Below are positions 1 to 8,767 of a stretch of DNA of 20,345 nt, in pieces. The stretch comes from UBA1181 sp045113275. Lineage in GTDB: Bacteria > Bacteroidota > Bacteroidia > Bacteroidales > Paludibacteraceae. The translations under genes were made by a program, and so were the position numbers. The stretch covers positions 1 to 20,345 of the forward strand of contig JBGUIU010000265.1 of NCBI GenBank assembly GCA_045113275.1, in the 5' to 3' direction. The notes beneath the pieces were generated by a model. The model did no database searches, was not told the DNA's origin, and was given only the letters and a program-made list of their open reading frames with translations. Each line of letters begins with the position of its first letter. The first letter of the stretch is position 1.

Positions 1-1
1 G

Positions 2-157
2 GCGAAGAGTTTCTTTTTCAATGCTGAAATCCTCGAGGAACGGGATGAGTCCCTCACTGGCTTAAAGAAGTACCCGAGTGCGCTGGATCCAAGTGGTGTC
101 ACGACGCGCAAGTGGGTACAGTTTTCATGCCGTTACCCGAAGATTTTCGTTGATTGA
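2..157 (+). CDS. C-terminal 51 codons of an unrecognised gene (5' end outside window)
   Basis: An open frame enters from the left edge and ends at TGA 155-157. The visible tail is mixed charged and aromatic and ends in KWVQFSCRYPKIFVD. I do not recognise the family. The alternating aromatic/polar end is loosely like the last strand of an outer-membrane beta-barrel, but that is a weak impression and the final Val-Asp does not fit the usual terminal aromatic residue. GC content is ordinary and unlike the AT-rich genes further in. The gene is followed by an inverted repeat and a new promoter, so it is probably not co-transcribed with the restriction enzyme downstream. Because only the tail is visible, a spurious frame cannot be fully excluded. 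Confidence 0.45.
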   Translation, partial: AKSFFFNAEILEERDESLTGLKKYPSALDPSGVTTRKWVQFSCRYPKIFVD

Positions 158-170
158 TCCTGGGCAACTG

Positions 171-191
171 CAACAATTTCAAAAATTGTTG
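171..191. repeat. Perfect 9-bp inverted repeat abutting a promoter
   Basis: CAACAATTT (171-179) and AAATTGTTG (183-191) are exact reverse complements separated by 3 bases. It begins 13 bases after the upstream stop codon and touches the TATCTTTG box at 192-199. It has no T-tract after it, so a classical terminator is unlikely; an operator overlapping the promoter spacer or an attenuating hairpin for the upstream gene are both possible. Confidence 0.5.
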
Positions 192-199
192 TATCTTTG
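192..199 (+). promoter_or_regulatory. Bacteroidetes-type -7 promoter box TATCTTTG
   Basis: TATCTTTG is a full match to the Bacteroidetes primary-sigma -7 consensus TAnnTTTG. No convincing TTTG -33 element lies at the usual distance upstream, where the inverted repeat 171-191 sits instead. Transcription would start near 205, and there is no open reading frame of note until 523, so the likely product is the structured RNA at about 204-406. Confidence 0.5.
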
Positions 200-203
200 C
201 CCC

Positions 204-406
204 TGTCATCAATGATTGGATGACAAGACATCGTGGGAAAGAAAAATCATTATACTCCTGCCTTTTGAAAACCTAGGAACTTTTCATAAAATGATCAGCA
301 GGGCCGTATAGTGGTTCTCGTCACATAGACGTGAGCCGCTCTTACGCCGCTGGTCAGCCACCGTTCCTAGGGGCTTCAAAAGGGACGTATTCGGTTCACG
401 TCTTTT
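204..406 (+). ncRNA. Candidate structured noncoding RNA, rod-like nested hairpin
   Basis: The gene-free stretch folds by eye into a coherent structure. A 5' hairpin pairs TGTCATC (204-210) with GATGACA (219-225). A long rod follows: 261-269 pairs with 375-383 (9 bp), 272-280 with 363-371 (9 bp), 292-299 with 349-356 (8 bp, one G-U), 302-308 with 343-348 (6 bp, one bulge) and 313-322 with 328-337 (one wobble, one mismatch, loop ACATA). Order and nesting are consistent with one continuous rod of about 123 nt. A promoter box lies just upstream and a small terminator-like hairpin just downstream, giving a transcript near 200 nt. Size and rod shape recall 6S RNA, but I cannot match conserved 6S bases, so the class is open. 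It lacks a tRNA-like end and a reverse-transcriptase neighbour, arguing against tmRNA and retron RNA. A DNA-level role of the repeats is an alternative. Confidence 0.45.
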
Positions 407-407
407 G
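384..407 (+). terminator. Weak intrinsic terminator candidate
   Basis: GACGT (384-388) pairs with ACGTC (398-402) around a 9-base loop, and the stem can be lengthened by G-U and A-U pairs into the following TTTT (403-406). It sits at the end of the nested hairpin and before the promoter of the restriction gene, the right place to end a short RNA. The core stem is only 5 bp. Confidence 0.35.
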
Positions 408-469
408 TTATTCATACCCAATCAATCAATTTTCCTATATTTTTTGGTACTTTTCTTCAAAATTCTTGT

Positions 470-477
470 TAACTTTG
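470..477 (+). promoter_or_regulatory. Bacteroidetes-type promoter for the type ISP gene
   Basis: TAACTTTG fully matches the TAnnTTTG -7 consensus. A TTTG at 443-446 could serve as the -33 element, but the 23-base gap is a few bases longer than usual. The predicted start near 483-485 would give a leader of about 40 nt before the ATG at 523. I see no other promoter of this type before the downstream genes up to 11104, so it may drive a long transcript. Confidence 0.5.
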
Positions 478-522
478 TAGGCTTTAATACACGTGTCAAA
501 AAAGAGATTCCGTAATTGTAGT

Positions 523-3500
523 ATGACCTTCACAGAGATATTATTTAAATTCCGTACCCAGTCTTTTACTGAAAAGGAAAAGGGCACAAAATTTGAACGT
601 TTGATGCAACGCTGGTTGCAGACCGACCCACGTTATAATAACCTCACTGAAGTCTGGCTCTGGGAAGAATTCCCGGGAAGGGGTGATTTTGGTGGCAAAG
701 ACACAGGAATTGACTTAGTTGCCAAGACTGAACTTGGTGACTATTGGGCCATTCAGTGTAAATGTTATGCGGAAACCGCAACCATTGACAAGCCAGCCGT
801 TGACTCGTTCCTTGCGACCTCTAGCCGCACGTTTAAGAATGAGGTCACTTTCCAGACAACCCGTTTTGCCGCACGTATTTGGATTAGCACAACGAATAAT
901 TGGGGTGTCAATGCAGAGGAGGCCATACAGAACCAGGATCCCCCTGTGAGCCGCATCTCACTTGTGGATCTCAATACATCCCCAGTTGACTGGAATAAAC
1001 TTCTGCTCGGCATCGAGGGTGAAGATGCCCTTGCTGAAGGAAAGCAGCCGTACAAACATCAATTAGAGGCGACCTCAAAAGCCTACGAGCACTATGTAAC
1101 CCAAGGCAACGACCGTGGTAAGCTCATCATGGCCTGCGGAACGGGCAAAACCTACACTTCTTTGCGTATTGCTGAAACGCTCCTGGACAACCATGGGCTG
1201 GTCCTTTTCATGGTACCGTCCATCGCTCTTCTCGGCCAGACTCTCAATGCCTGGTCTGCTGATGCACAGAAGCAGATTAAAGCCATCTGTATCTGTTCAG
1301 ACAGCAGGGCATCCCGCCGAATGCTGAATGCCGACCTGACAGGTGATAGCGCAGTTGACCTCGCTCTCCCTGCTAGCACCAATCCCAAGTCCGTTGCAAA
1401 GCAGCTCAAGGCTTATCGCAAGCATGACGGCTTGGTGGTCGTTTTCTCGACGTACCAGTCCATCGACGCAGTAGCATCGGCCCAACAGGAAATCCTTGAA
1501 GACACGAAAGGCGAATATGGTGAGTTCGACATGATTATATGTGATGAGGCTCACCGCACCACTGGCGTCAAGATTTCCACGGCCGACGAAAGCAATTTCA
1601 TCAAAATCCATTCTGATGAGAATGTCCGCGGCAAACGCCGCCTTTATATGACCGCTACTCCACGCCTTTACGGAGAAAGCGCCAAGATCAAGGCCTCCCA
1701 AAAGGATTGTATCCTCTGTTCCATGGACGACCCGAAGATTTACGGTACAGAGTTTTACCGTGTGAACTTCTCCTATGCAGTGACCAACGGTCTGCTCACC
1801 GACTACAAAGTACTCGTTCTCACTGTCAATGAGGAAGACATCCCCGGCAACATCCTCAATGACATCAGGGACTCCTCGAATACCGAGTTGAACTACGATG
1901 ACACAAGCAAGCTCATCGGCGTCATCAGCGGTCTGTCCAAGCTTGTTCGTGGAGATCATGGCAAGACTTGGGACAACGATCCTCGCATGATGCACCGGGC
2001 CGTCGCATTCTGCTCATCCATCGGTGATGACTTCAGACCGGGCACGTCAAAGAACGTGGCTAGCCTCTTACCGAAGATCTCAGCCAAATATGACGAGACA
2101 CTCTCAGAAGAGGAGCGCTCTCATGTTGTATCAATCGCCGCCCGCCATGTGGACGGCTCCATGAACAGCTCGCAGCGCAACGCTGACCTCGCTTGGCTGG
2201 CCGAGGAGTCGGACAACCCCCGCGAGTGCCGTGTCATCACCAACGTGCGTTGCCTCTCCGAAGGCGTTGACGTGCCTTCACTCGATGCAGTACTTTTCCT
2301 ATCTGCCCGTAACTCGCAAGTCGATGTTGTGCAGTCCGTCGGCCGTGTCATGCGCAACTTCCACAAGGGACAGCCCGACGAGAAGAAATACGGATACATC
2401 ATCATCCCGATTGTCGTTCCCTCCAGCGTTTCCGCTGAGGAGGCTCTCAATAACAACCAGGCTTTCGATGTGGTTTGGTCTATCCTCAACGCGCTCCGCT
2501 CGCACGATGACCGCTTCAACGCCATTGTTCAGAAAATTTCTTTGAACAAATCCAAGCCTGAAATGCTCACGATGGGTGGCATCGGTATCGGCAAGAACGC
2601 CCTTGATAACGGGCAGGATACCGAGGATGCCAAGACTCTAGAAACTGCTGAAATTGCCCGTCAGTTGGAGATTAAGTTTGGCGAGTTGCAGGAGGGCATG
2701 TATGCCAAACTAGTAGAGAAATGCGGTGACCGCCTCTATTGGGAGAACTGGTCTAAGGAAGTCGGCAAGATTGCCATCAAATTTATCGATCGTATCACCC
2801 GCCTCATCCAGACCGACAAGTATAAGAAGCAGTTTGAGGACTATCTCAAGGGATTGCAAAAGAACCTCAATCCCTCGGTGGATCAGGCACAGGCTATCGA
2901 GATGCTGGCCCAGCACATGATCACTCAGCCCATCTTCGATGCCCTTTTCAAGGACTACAATTTTGTCGAGAACAACGCTGTCAGCCGCTCAATGCAGTCC
3001 ATGATCGATATTCTGAAGGACGAGGCGTTTGAAAAGGACACTGAGCTTTTGAACGGCTTCTACGAATCAGTCAAAATGAATATCGGTGAGATAGACAACC
3101 TGGAGGGCAAGCAGACCATCATCAAGAACATCTATGAGAAGTTCTTTAAAGGTGCATTCCCCAAGACTGTCGAAAAGCTCGGTATCGTTTACACGCCTGT
3201 CGAGTGCGTCGATTTCATCATCAACTCTGTAGAGTGGATACTAAAGGACGAATTTAACACATCCTTAACGAATGAAAACGTCCACATCCTTGATCCCTTC
3301 ACTGGTACAGGCACCTTCATTACCCGTTTACTCCAGTCTGGTTTGATTAAGCCCGAGGATATGGAGCGCAAGTACCTCTACGAGATACATTGTAACGAGA
3401 TTGTCCTGCTTGCTTATTACATCGCAGACGTGAATATTGAGAGCGTGTTCCATGAGATAACCCGCCGCAAGGAGTATCTCAACTACGACGGCATTTGCCT

Positions 3501-5928
3501 AACTGATACATTCCAGCTCACCGAACCTTCACACAATGATCTGTTCACAGAATATTTCCGTGAAAACTCGGAAATTCGTGATCGTTTGCGTGATATTCCC
3601 ATACGTGTCATTATAGGTAATCCTCCTTATTCAATCGGTCAAAAATCAGCTAATGATAATGCCCAAAATCTCTCTTACCCAAATCTTGATGATCGAGTTG
3701 CTGAAACATATGCTGCAAATAGTTCAGCAAATTTGGGCAAAGCATTATATGACAGTTATGTTAAAGCTTTCCGTTGGGCTAGCGACCGCATACCTAAAAA
3801 TGAGGGCGGAATTGTTGCATTCATCAGCAATGGAGCATGGCTTGATGGCAACGCTTTAGATGGCATGCGCCGTTGTCTGGAAACCGAGTTTTCAAGTATA
3901 TATGTGCTGAATCTTCGTGGCAATCAACGCACTAGCGGGGAACTTTCTCGAAAAGAAGGTGGAAAAATCTTCGGCAGCGGCTCGCGCACGCCAATTGCTA
4001 TTACTTTACTTGTCAAGAATCCAGCCAAGTCTGGCAAGGCTACAATTTATTATCACGACATCGGCGACTACCTCTCTCGTGAGCAGAAACTCAAAATGGT
4101 TCGTGGCTTCCGCTCAATCAAATCAAAGAAAATTGAATGGCAGAACATTGTTCCAAACGAAAAAGGCGATTGGATTAACCAACGTGACGGAGACTTTGAC
4201 AGCCTGGTACCGCTTACTCCAAATTCAAGATTTAACTATAACGAAAATTCCGTCTTTGTTATTAATGGCCCAGCTGTAGCTACCGGTAGGGATAGTTGGG
4301 TTTATGGCAGTAGTATTCCACTAATACAAAACAACATGAGCAATATGATCATTTCATATAATGAAATTGTTGAAGCTCACAACATTGACGATGGAGAAAT
4401 CGAGAAAGACCAATCAAAAATTAGTTGGACAGTAAATCTATTAAAAGATGCGAAGCAAAGAATCAAACATAAAATGTCCAATGATTTTAGAGTTGCAATG
4501 TATAGACCTTTCTATAGGCAAAATTTGTTTTTTGATAAAAATTTTATAGAAAGGGCTGGTATTAGTAAAAAGTACACTTTTATTCTCAAAGAACAAAAGA
4601 ATCTGGTTATTTGTCTAACTGGCGTTGGTTCAAGCAAATCGTTCTCTTGCTTGATTTCAGATGTTATACCCGATTATCAGTTGATGATGAATTGCCAATA
4701 TTTGCCTCTATACTGGTATGAAGAAAATAAGAATAAGGTTGGCTCGCTTTTCGATTTAGGCAACGAGGAGTACCTACGGCGAGAGGGTATTTCTGATTGG
4801 ATCCTGAAAGAAATCCGGTCACGCTTTGGCGGCTCCCGCAGCATCACAAAAGAGATGATTTTTTATTACGTCTATGGCATCCTCCACAGCCAGGACTATA
4901 GGGAGCGTTTCGCCAGCGACCTCAAGAAGTCGCTGCCACGCATCCCCATAGTTGACCGCATTGAGGACTTCATAGCCTTCTCAAGCGCTGGCAAACAGCT
5001 CGCCGACCTCCATCTCAACTATGAGGCTGTAACACCGCATCCTGCCGTCAAGGTGTTCAACACCCTGACCGATGCTCATTATTCCATTAACGACCTTCCA
5101 TTTGACATGTCCAAGCCGGACGAGTACGAGATGTTCAAAGTCTCCAAGATGCAGTTTGGCAAAGTCAGAAACGAGGACGGCAAGCTCGTCTCCGACAAGT
5201 CAAAGATCATATATAACGACCACATAACCCTCAACGACATCCCCGCCGAAGCCTACGATTACATCGTCAACGGCAAGTCGGCCATCGAGTGGATCATGGA
5301 GCGTTATGCCGTTACCGTTGACAAGGCCTCGCAGATTAAGAACGATCCCAACGACTGGTCCAGGGAGCACGGTAAGCCCCGTTACATCCTTGACCTGTTG
5401 CTGAGCGTCATCAACGTCTCCACCCAGACCGTCAACATCGTCAACAATCTCCCCCGATTGGACTTTTCCATCGTCAGTACAGATAATCTATTATTGTCTG
5501 ATGATGAACATTCTAAAGGAGTATTGTCGGATAATGAGTATGCTCAAACATATAATGAAATCAAAGATTTAGATAATGCATCTCTGATTTCATTAATAGA
5601 AAAAAACCTTCCTATTGGTTTAGAACTTAACGAGACTCACAAAGAGGTACCTGCAAATATTTCATATTGGTGGCCAGATAATCTTGAAAAGTTTTCAGTG
5701 AGTAGTATTTGCATAAAATATGCTCAACAATTCAGAGAAGAGATTACTAAGCTACTAGTTAATAAAAGGAGCTACACTCAATATGTCTTAGATGTCATTC
5801 AAGTTATAGCGCCAGCTATTGCTCAACAGTATCATGGTATACCTTCAATGATATTCGTTGCCGCAATAACGGTTATGTGTAGAAATGGAATCATGGATTA
5901 TATCAATGGCAAACTTAACAAAATTTAG
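523..5928 (+). CDS. Type ISP restriction-modification enzyme (nuclease-translocase-methyltransferase fusion)
   Basis: This 1801-residue protein is a single-chain type ISP enzyme of the LlaBIII/LlaGI kind: it methylates adenine in its own sites and, on unmodified DNA, translocates using ATP and cuts. Domains in order: Mrr-like PD-(D/E)XK nuclease (Asp64, Gln78-x-Lys80); SF2 helicase/translocase with Walker A TGKT 207-210, DEAH 341-344, a TAT motif and QSVGRVMR motif VI; a helical coupler; gamma-class N6-adenine methyltransferase with DPFTGTG from Asp924 and catalytic NPPY 1033-1036; then a target recognition region. All key motifs are intact. The ATG at 523 is preferred over the in-frame GTG at 493 because type ISP proteins normally begin just ahead of this conserved segment. 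Two oddities: the recognition region (strongest near 4200-4740) is AT-rich, and after the usual family end (LPRLDF, about residue 1648) there is a further AT-rich extension of about 150 residues. The next gene starts 8 bases after the stop. Confidence 0.93.
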   Translation: MTFTEILFKFRTQSFTEKEKGTKFERLMQRWLQTDPRYNNLTEVWLWEEFPGRGDFGGKDTGIDLVAKTELGDYWAIQCKCYAETATIDKPAVDSFLATSSRTFKNEVTFQTTRFAARIWISTTNNWGVNAEEAIQNQDPPVSRISLVDLNTSPVDWNKLLLGIEGEDALAEGKQPYKHQLEATSKAYEHYVTQGNDRGKLIMACGTGKTYTSLRIAETLLDNHGLVLFMVPSIALLGQTLNAWSADAQKQIKAICICSDSRASRRMLNADLTGDSAVDLALPASTNPKSVAKQLKAYRKHDGLVVVFSTYQSIDAVASAQQEILEDTKGEYGEFDMIICDEAHRTTGVKISTADESNFIKIHSDENVRGKRRLYMTATPRLYGESAKIKASQKDCILCSMDDPKIYGTEFYRVNFSYAVTNGLLTDYKVLVLTVNEEDIPGNILNDIRDSSNTELNYDDTSKLIGVISGLSKLVRGDHGKTWDNDPRMMHRAVAFCSSIGDDFRPGTSKNVASLLPKISAKYDETLSEEERSHVVSIAARHVDGSMNSSQRNADLAWLAEESDNPRECRVITNVRCLSEGVDVPSLDAVLFLSARNSQVDVVQSVGRVMRNFHKGQPDEKKYGYIIIPIVVPSSVSAEEALNNNQAFDVVWSILNALRSHDDRFNAIVQKISLNKSKPEMLTMGGIGIGKNALDNGQDTEDAKTLETAEIARQLEIKFGELQEGMYAKLVEKCGDRLYWENWSKEVGKIAIKFIDRITRLIQTDKYKKQFEDYLKGLQKNLNPSVDQAQAIEMLAQHMITQPIFDALFKDYNFVENNAVSRSMQSMIDILKDEAFEKDTELLNGFYESVKMNIGEIDNLEGKQTIIKNIYEKFFKGAFPKTVEKLGIVYTPVECVDFIINSVEWILKDEFNTSLTNENVHILDPFTGTGTFITRLLQSGLIKPEDMERKYLYEIHCNEIVLLAYYIADVNIESVFHEITRRKEYLNYDGICLTDTFQLTEPSHNDLFTEYFRENSEIRDRLRDIPIRVIIGNPPYSIGQKSANDNAQNLSYPNLDDRVAETYAANSSANLGKALYDSYVKAFRWASDRIPKNEGGIVAFISNGAWLDGNALDGMRRCLETEFSSIYVLNLRGNQRTSGELSRKEGGKIFGSGSRTPIAITLLVKNPAKSGKATIYYHDIGDYLSREQKLKMVRGFRSIKSKKIEWQNIVPNEKGDWINQRDGDFDSLVPLTPNSRFNYNENSVFVINGPAVATGRDSWVYGSSIPLIQNNMSNMIISYNEIVEAHNIDDGEIEKDQSKISWTVNLLKDAKQRIKHKMSNDFRVAMYRPFYRQNLFFDKNFIERAGISKKYTFILKEQKNLVICLTGVGSSKSFSCLISDVIPDYQLMMNCQYLPLYWYEENKNKVGSLFDLGNEEYLRREGISDWILKEIRSRFGGSRSITKEMIFYYVYGILHSQDYRERFASDLKKSLPRIPIVDRIEDFIAFSSAGKQLADLHLNYEAVTPHPAVKVFNTLTDAHYSINDLPFDMSKPDEYEMFKVSKMQFGKVRNEDGKLVSDKSKIIYNDHITLNDIPAEAYDYIVNGKSAIEWIMERYAVTVDKASQIKNDPNDWSREHGKPRYILDLLLSVINVSTQTVNIVNNLPRLDFSIVSTDNLLLSDDEHSKGVLSDNEYAQTYNEIKDLDNASLISLIEKNLPIGLELNETHKEVPANISYWWPDNLEKFSVSSICIKYAQQFREEITKLLVNKRSYTQYVLDVIQVIAPAIAQQYHGIPSMIFVAAITVMCRNGIMDYINGKLNKI

Positions 5929-5936
5929 ATCTCATT

Positions 5937-8063
5937 ATGGATATTATCTATAGCTTCATATTAAATAATTGGGTCGGCTTACTCACAATTATTATTGGCA
6001 TTCCGTCAGCTATTGTATGTATTAAACAAATCAAATCCTGGAAAAGGGCTAGTGTATTTGTAACTAATTCACCAGGAGATGTATCTAAAATTTGCATTGG
6101 CCGTTCTTCTGAAATTAAAAAAGTAAGAAATAGAATTTTAAATGAGAAACCAGTTTTCATATATGGATCGGCTGGTATAGGAAAAACCACTTTGGTAAAT
6201 TCAGCAATTAATGGTATAAAGGAAAAGCTATGTAAAAAATATGATAGAGTTCTTTGTTATGATTTTGCGAAAAATCCTGATATAGAACAAGCTGAAAATG
6301 CTCTATGTGATCAAATACCTAATAAAGGCACAAATGGTTTTCACGCTTTGATAAGTGAAAAAAAATACATTATACGTCTTGAAGGATGTGAAAATGCATC
6401 TATAGAAACTCTAAATGAAATTATTTCAGCTTCTGATAGTCCTGTGTTTATTTTATGCTCTCGCAGTATAGAACAATCTAAGGTCCTTCAGACAATAGAT
6501 GATAGTGATGATTTAACTGTTTCATTATCAACGTTAAATCCTAAAAGTGCTTTAAAATTGTTATTAGGATTTTGGGGGTATTGGAAACCATTTAAAAAGA
6601 AAAACAAAAAGATCAGTGAAGCAATTGTGAATTTTGTTGCTTGCCATCCATTTAGTGTATACAATATAAAAATCAATAGATTATATAAAAAAAATCCTCT
6701 TGATTTTTATAATCTATTGAAGGAAAAAGGACTAGATAGCACTGTTGATGATAAACATCCATTTATATTTAAGCAAAAATATAATATGCAGATGCTACTA
6801 AAACTAAATTTCGGACTAGAAATTGTTGATAGTAGTGAGTATTTATCTGTTAATTCGAAGAAAGCGTTAGGTTTTTTAGGTTATTTATCTGATGATTTTT
6901 TCCCTTATGAGATTTCTGATCTTTTTGACAAAAACGTTATAAAAGAAATTAGAAAAACTAATCTATTTATTATTAAAAAAGCGAAGGGTGTTAAATACAT
7001 TAAAGCAAAGCATTCATTAGTTACTGAGATCCTTTTTGATAATAGTAACTCATTATTGCAAGGAGACTATTCTCAAGTAATTAGTTTTTTATATATAATT
7101 ATTGCACATTCCATTGTATCTAATAAAAATTATTCAGGCGACTTATTCAATTTTGCTAGGTTGGATTATTTCTATTTAAAAAACCATCTTTTTTACTGTG
7201 CAAAAAAGCTTATTACTAATAAAAATGTGCATATTGATGGTGACAAAGAAGAACAGCAAAATCAATATATTTCAATAGTATATACTTTATTGCTTTTATC
7301 AACTTACGGAATGTACAATGACGTGATTGAACTAGCAGAGGAGTTTTATAATAAGTTTCATGAACTATGTCCAGATGATATTTTGAATGAACTTAATCAA
7401 GCCCTTTTTTCAACTTACGAAGGATTTGAAATGTATGATAAGGCAATAGAATGTCAGGACAAACTTATTTCTTCTAATATTGATGATATAAACGTTATAC
7501 TGACGGGTAAAAGCAATATTATTGAAGAAATTATTAACTTAAAACGATATTCAGATGCAACGAAAGCAATATCTGAACTAAAAGAACTCATTGAGAAAAG
7601 TAGAGATTCAATTGATCATTTGACTTTGATTAAATATGAGCTCGATATCAGGTTCTTCGAACAGAAAATCAAATGGTATCATGATCCTGATATTATCATG
7701 ATTGATTTTATACAAGATCAAACAAATTTAATTGCTGATTCATTAAAGATATTTCCCAAAGACGATTTTTTTATCATTAAGTCTTTAGTTTATCTAGTCT
7801 TTGCATATATTAAAATTCAGAATGATGCAGCAAAGAAAGTATTTGCAATATTGCAGGGCTGTTTAGAAAAATGGAAAAATTCACCTGGGTATTTTTTCAT
7901 TCATAATCAAATTGCTGATTTCTTTTTTGATGAGAAACACTATGATCAAGCATTGTTGGCTTTATCTAGTATTTATAATAGGGCAATAATTATATTTGGA
8001 AATGAGCATTATATTACAAATCGAATTAGGGAAAGGATAAACTCAATAGATGATAAGCACTAA
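5937..8063 (+). CDS. Membrane-anchored STAND (NB-ARC-like) ATPase with TPR-like C-terminus
   Basis: A 708-residue protein with one predicted N-terminal membrane helix (about residues 10-29), a P-loop GSAGIGKTT at 77-85 (Lys83), an NB-ARC/NACHT-like core with a sensor-like FILCSRS around Arg176 and a winged-helix-like region with HPF in place of the usual GLPL, then a helical-repeat tail (about residues 430-700) with TPR-like spacing. STAND ATPases of this layout are switches that oligomerise on sensing a trigger; several bacterial ones are phage sensors. The stretch expected to hold Walker B (IIRLEGCENAS) lacks the usual paired aspartates, so hydrolysis may be slow or differently arranged. 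No nuclease or protease effector domain is visible; the membrane helix may itself be the output. The gene is very AT-rich (about 28% GC by hand count at 6541-6600), like the tail of the gene before it, with an 8-base gap, suggesting joint acquisition and co-expression. Phage sensing is inferred from family and context. Confidence 0.75.
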   Translation: MDIIYSFILNNWVGLLTIIIGIPSAIVCIKQIKSWKRASVFVTNSPGDVSKICIGRSSEIKKVRNRILNEKPVFIYGSAGIGKTTLVNSAINGIKEKLCKKYDRVLCYDFAKNPDIEQAENALCDQIPNKGTNGFHALISEKKYIIRLEGCENASIETLNEIISASDSPVFILCSRSIEQSKVLQTIDDSDDLTVSLSTLNPKSALKLLLGFWGYWKPFKKKNKKISEAIVNFVACHPFSVYNIKINRLYKKNPLDFYNLLKEKGLDSTVDDKHPFIFKQKYNMQMLLKLNFGLEIVDSSEYLSVNSKKALGFLGYLSDDFFPYEISDLFDKNVIKEIRKTNLFIIKKAKGVKYIKAKHSLVTEILFDNSNSLLQGDYSQVISFLYIIIAHSIVSNKNYSGDLFNFARLDYFYLKNHLFYCAKKLITNKNVHIDGDKEEQQNQYISIVYTLLLLSTYGMYNDVIELAEEFYNKFHELCPDDILNELNQALFSTYEGFEMYDKAIECQDKLISSNIDDINVILTGKSNIIEEIINLKRYSDATKAISELKELIEKSRDSIDHLTLIKYELDIRFFEQKIKWYHDPDIIMIDFIQDQTNLIADSLKIFPKDDFFIIKSLVYLVFAYIKIQNDAAKKVFAILQGCLEKWKNSPGYFFIHNQIADFFFDEKHYDQALLALSSIYNRAIIIFGNEHYITNRIRERINSIDDKH

Positions 8064-8085
8064 TTAATCACGAAGTATAGAGAAT

Positions 8086-8733
8086 ATGAACGAAGGACTA
8101 ACGAAATACGGAATCGTCTATCTTTTGACAAACCCGGTTATGCCTGGGCTTGTCAAGATAGGCATGACCACCCAGAAAGACATAGACAAGCGAATGAAAG
8201 AACTATATACTACTGGTGTTCCAGTTCCATTTGAATGCCAATTCGCTTGCCGAGTGAAGAACAGTGATTGTGCCAAAATTGAAAAGGCCCTGCACAAAGC
8301 ATTTGCTCCTGATAGAGTGAATGCCAACCGCGAGTTTTTCAGAATCAAAGTCGAGCAGGCCAAAGCCATCCTCGAGCTCTTCCATCATGAAGACTTCACT
8401 GACGAGTTCAAAGGAGAAATCGAGGAAGACCTCACCCAAGACGACAAGGACGCGGTGAAGAAAGCCAAGACACGCCGCCCGTCCCTTAACTTCCATGAGA
8501 TGGGGTTGCAAGATGGCGATACATTGGTTTATGTGGAAGATCCTTCTATTACCGCAGAAATTATAAGTGCCAAGAAAGTGCGCTGTGGTGCCGAAGATGA
8601 AATATCCCTCACGGCCCTCACGTCCAAACTCCGCAACCTGAGTTACGCCTGCCAGCCCACACCCTGGTGGACATACAACGGCCGTAACCTATCCGAAATC
8701 TACGACGAAACTTATCCCTTTGAAGAAGACTAA
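8086..8733 (+). CDS. T5orf172 (GIY-YIG superfamily) protein with DUF4357-like C-terminal domain
   Basis: A 215-residue protein. Residues about 6-100 match the T5orf172 branch of GIY-YIG nucleases: GIVYLLTNP, then PGLVKIGMTT, RMKEL, KIEKALHKAF and REFFRI, the last with the Arg/Glu typical of the domain. Residues about 130-210 resemble DUF4357, a small beta-rich module often paired with GIY-YIG domains (LQDGDTLVYV, ISLTALTSKL, WWTYNGRNL). T5orf172 proteins are found in phages, plasmids and defence islands and are presumed DNA-binding or cleaving; the actual target is unknown. GC content returns to about 48%, unlike the AT-rich gene 22 bases upstream, so it was probably acquired separately. It may be an accessory nuclease or a stand-alone protein. 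Family assignment is good, function inferred. Confidence 0.8.
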   Translation: MNEGLTKYGIVYLLTNPVMPGLVKIGMTTQKDIDKRMKELYTTGVPVPFECQFACRVKNSDCAKIEKALHKAFAPDRVNANREFFRIKVEQAKAILELFHHEDFTDEFKGEIEEDLTQDDKDAVKKAKTRRPSLNFHEMGLQDGDTLVYVEDPSITAEIISAKKVRCGAEDEISLTALTSKLRNLSYACQPTPWWTYNGRNLSEIYDETYPFEED

Positions 8734-8767
8734 TAGTTTAACAGAATTCGATTACTTAAAAAAGAAT

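Noticed and set aside
261..383. Miniature transposon with terminal inverted repeats
   Set aside because: The pairing continues inward through several further nested helices, which fits an RNA better than simple terminal repeats, and I see no flanking target-site duplication.
192..407. Retron RNA or tmRNA as identity of the hairpin region
   Set aside because: No reverse transcriptase lies nearby, and there is no tRNA-like end or tag-peptide frame.
493..522. GTG start adding ten residues to the type ISP enzyme
   Set aside because: The ATG at 523 sits just before the conserved N-terminal segment of type ISP proteins; the extra residues have no family support.
1297..1995. 232-codon minus-strand open frame inside the type ISP gene
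   Set aside because: It lies opposite an intact helicase domain in high-GC sequence, where long antisense frames arise from codon bias, and it has no recognisable motif.
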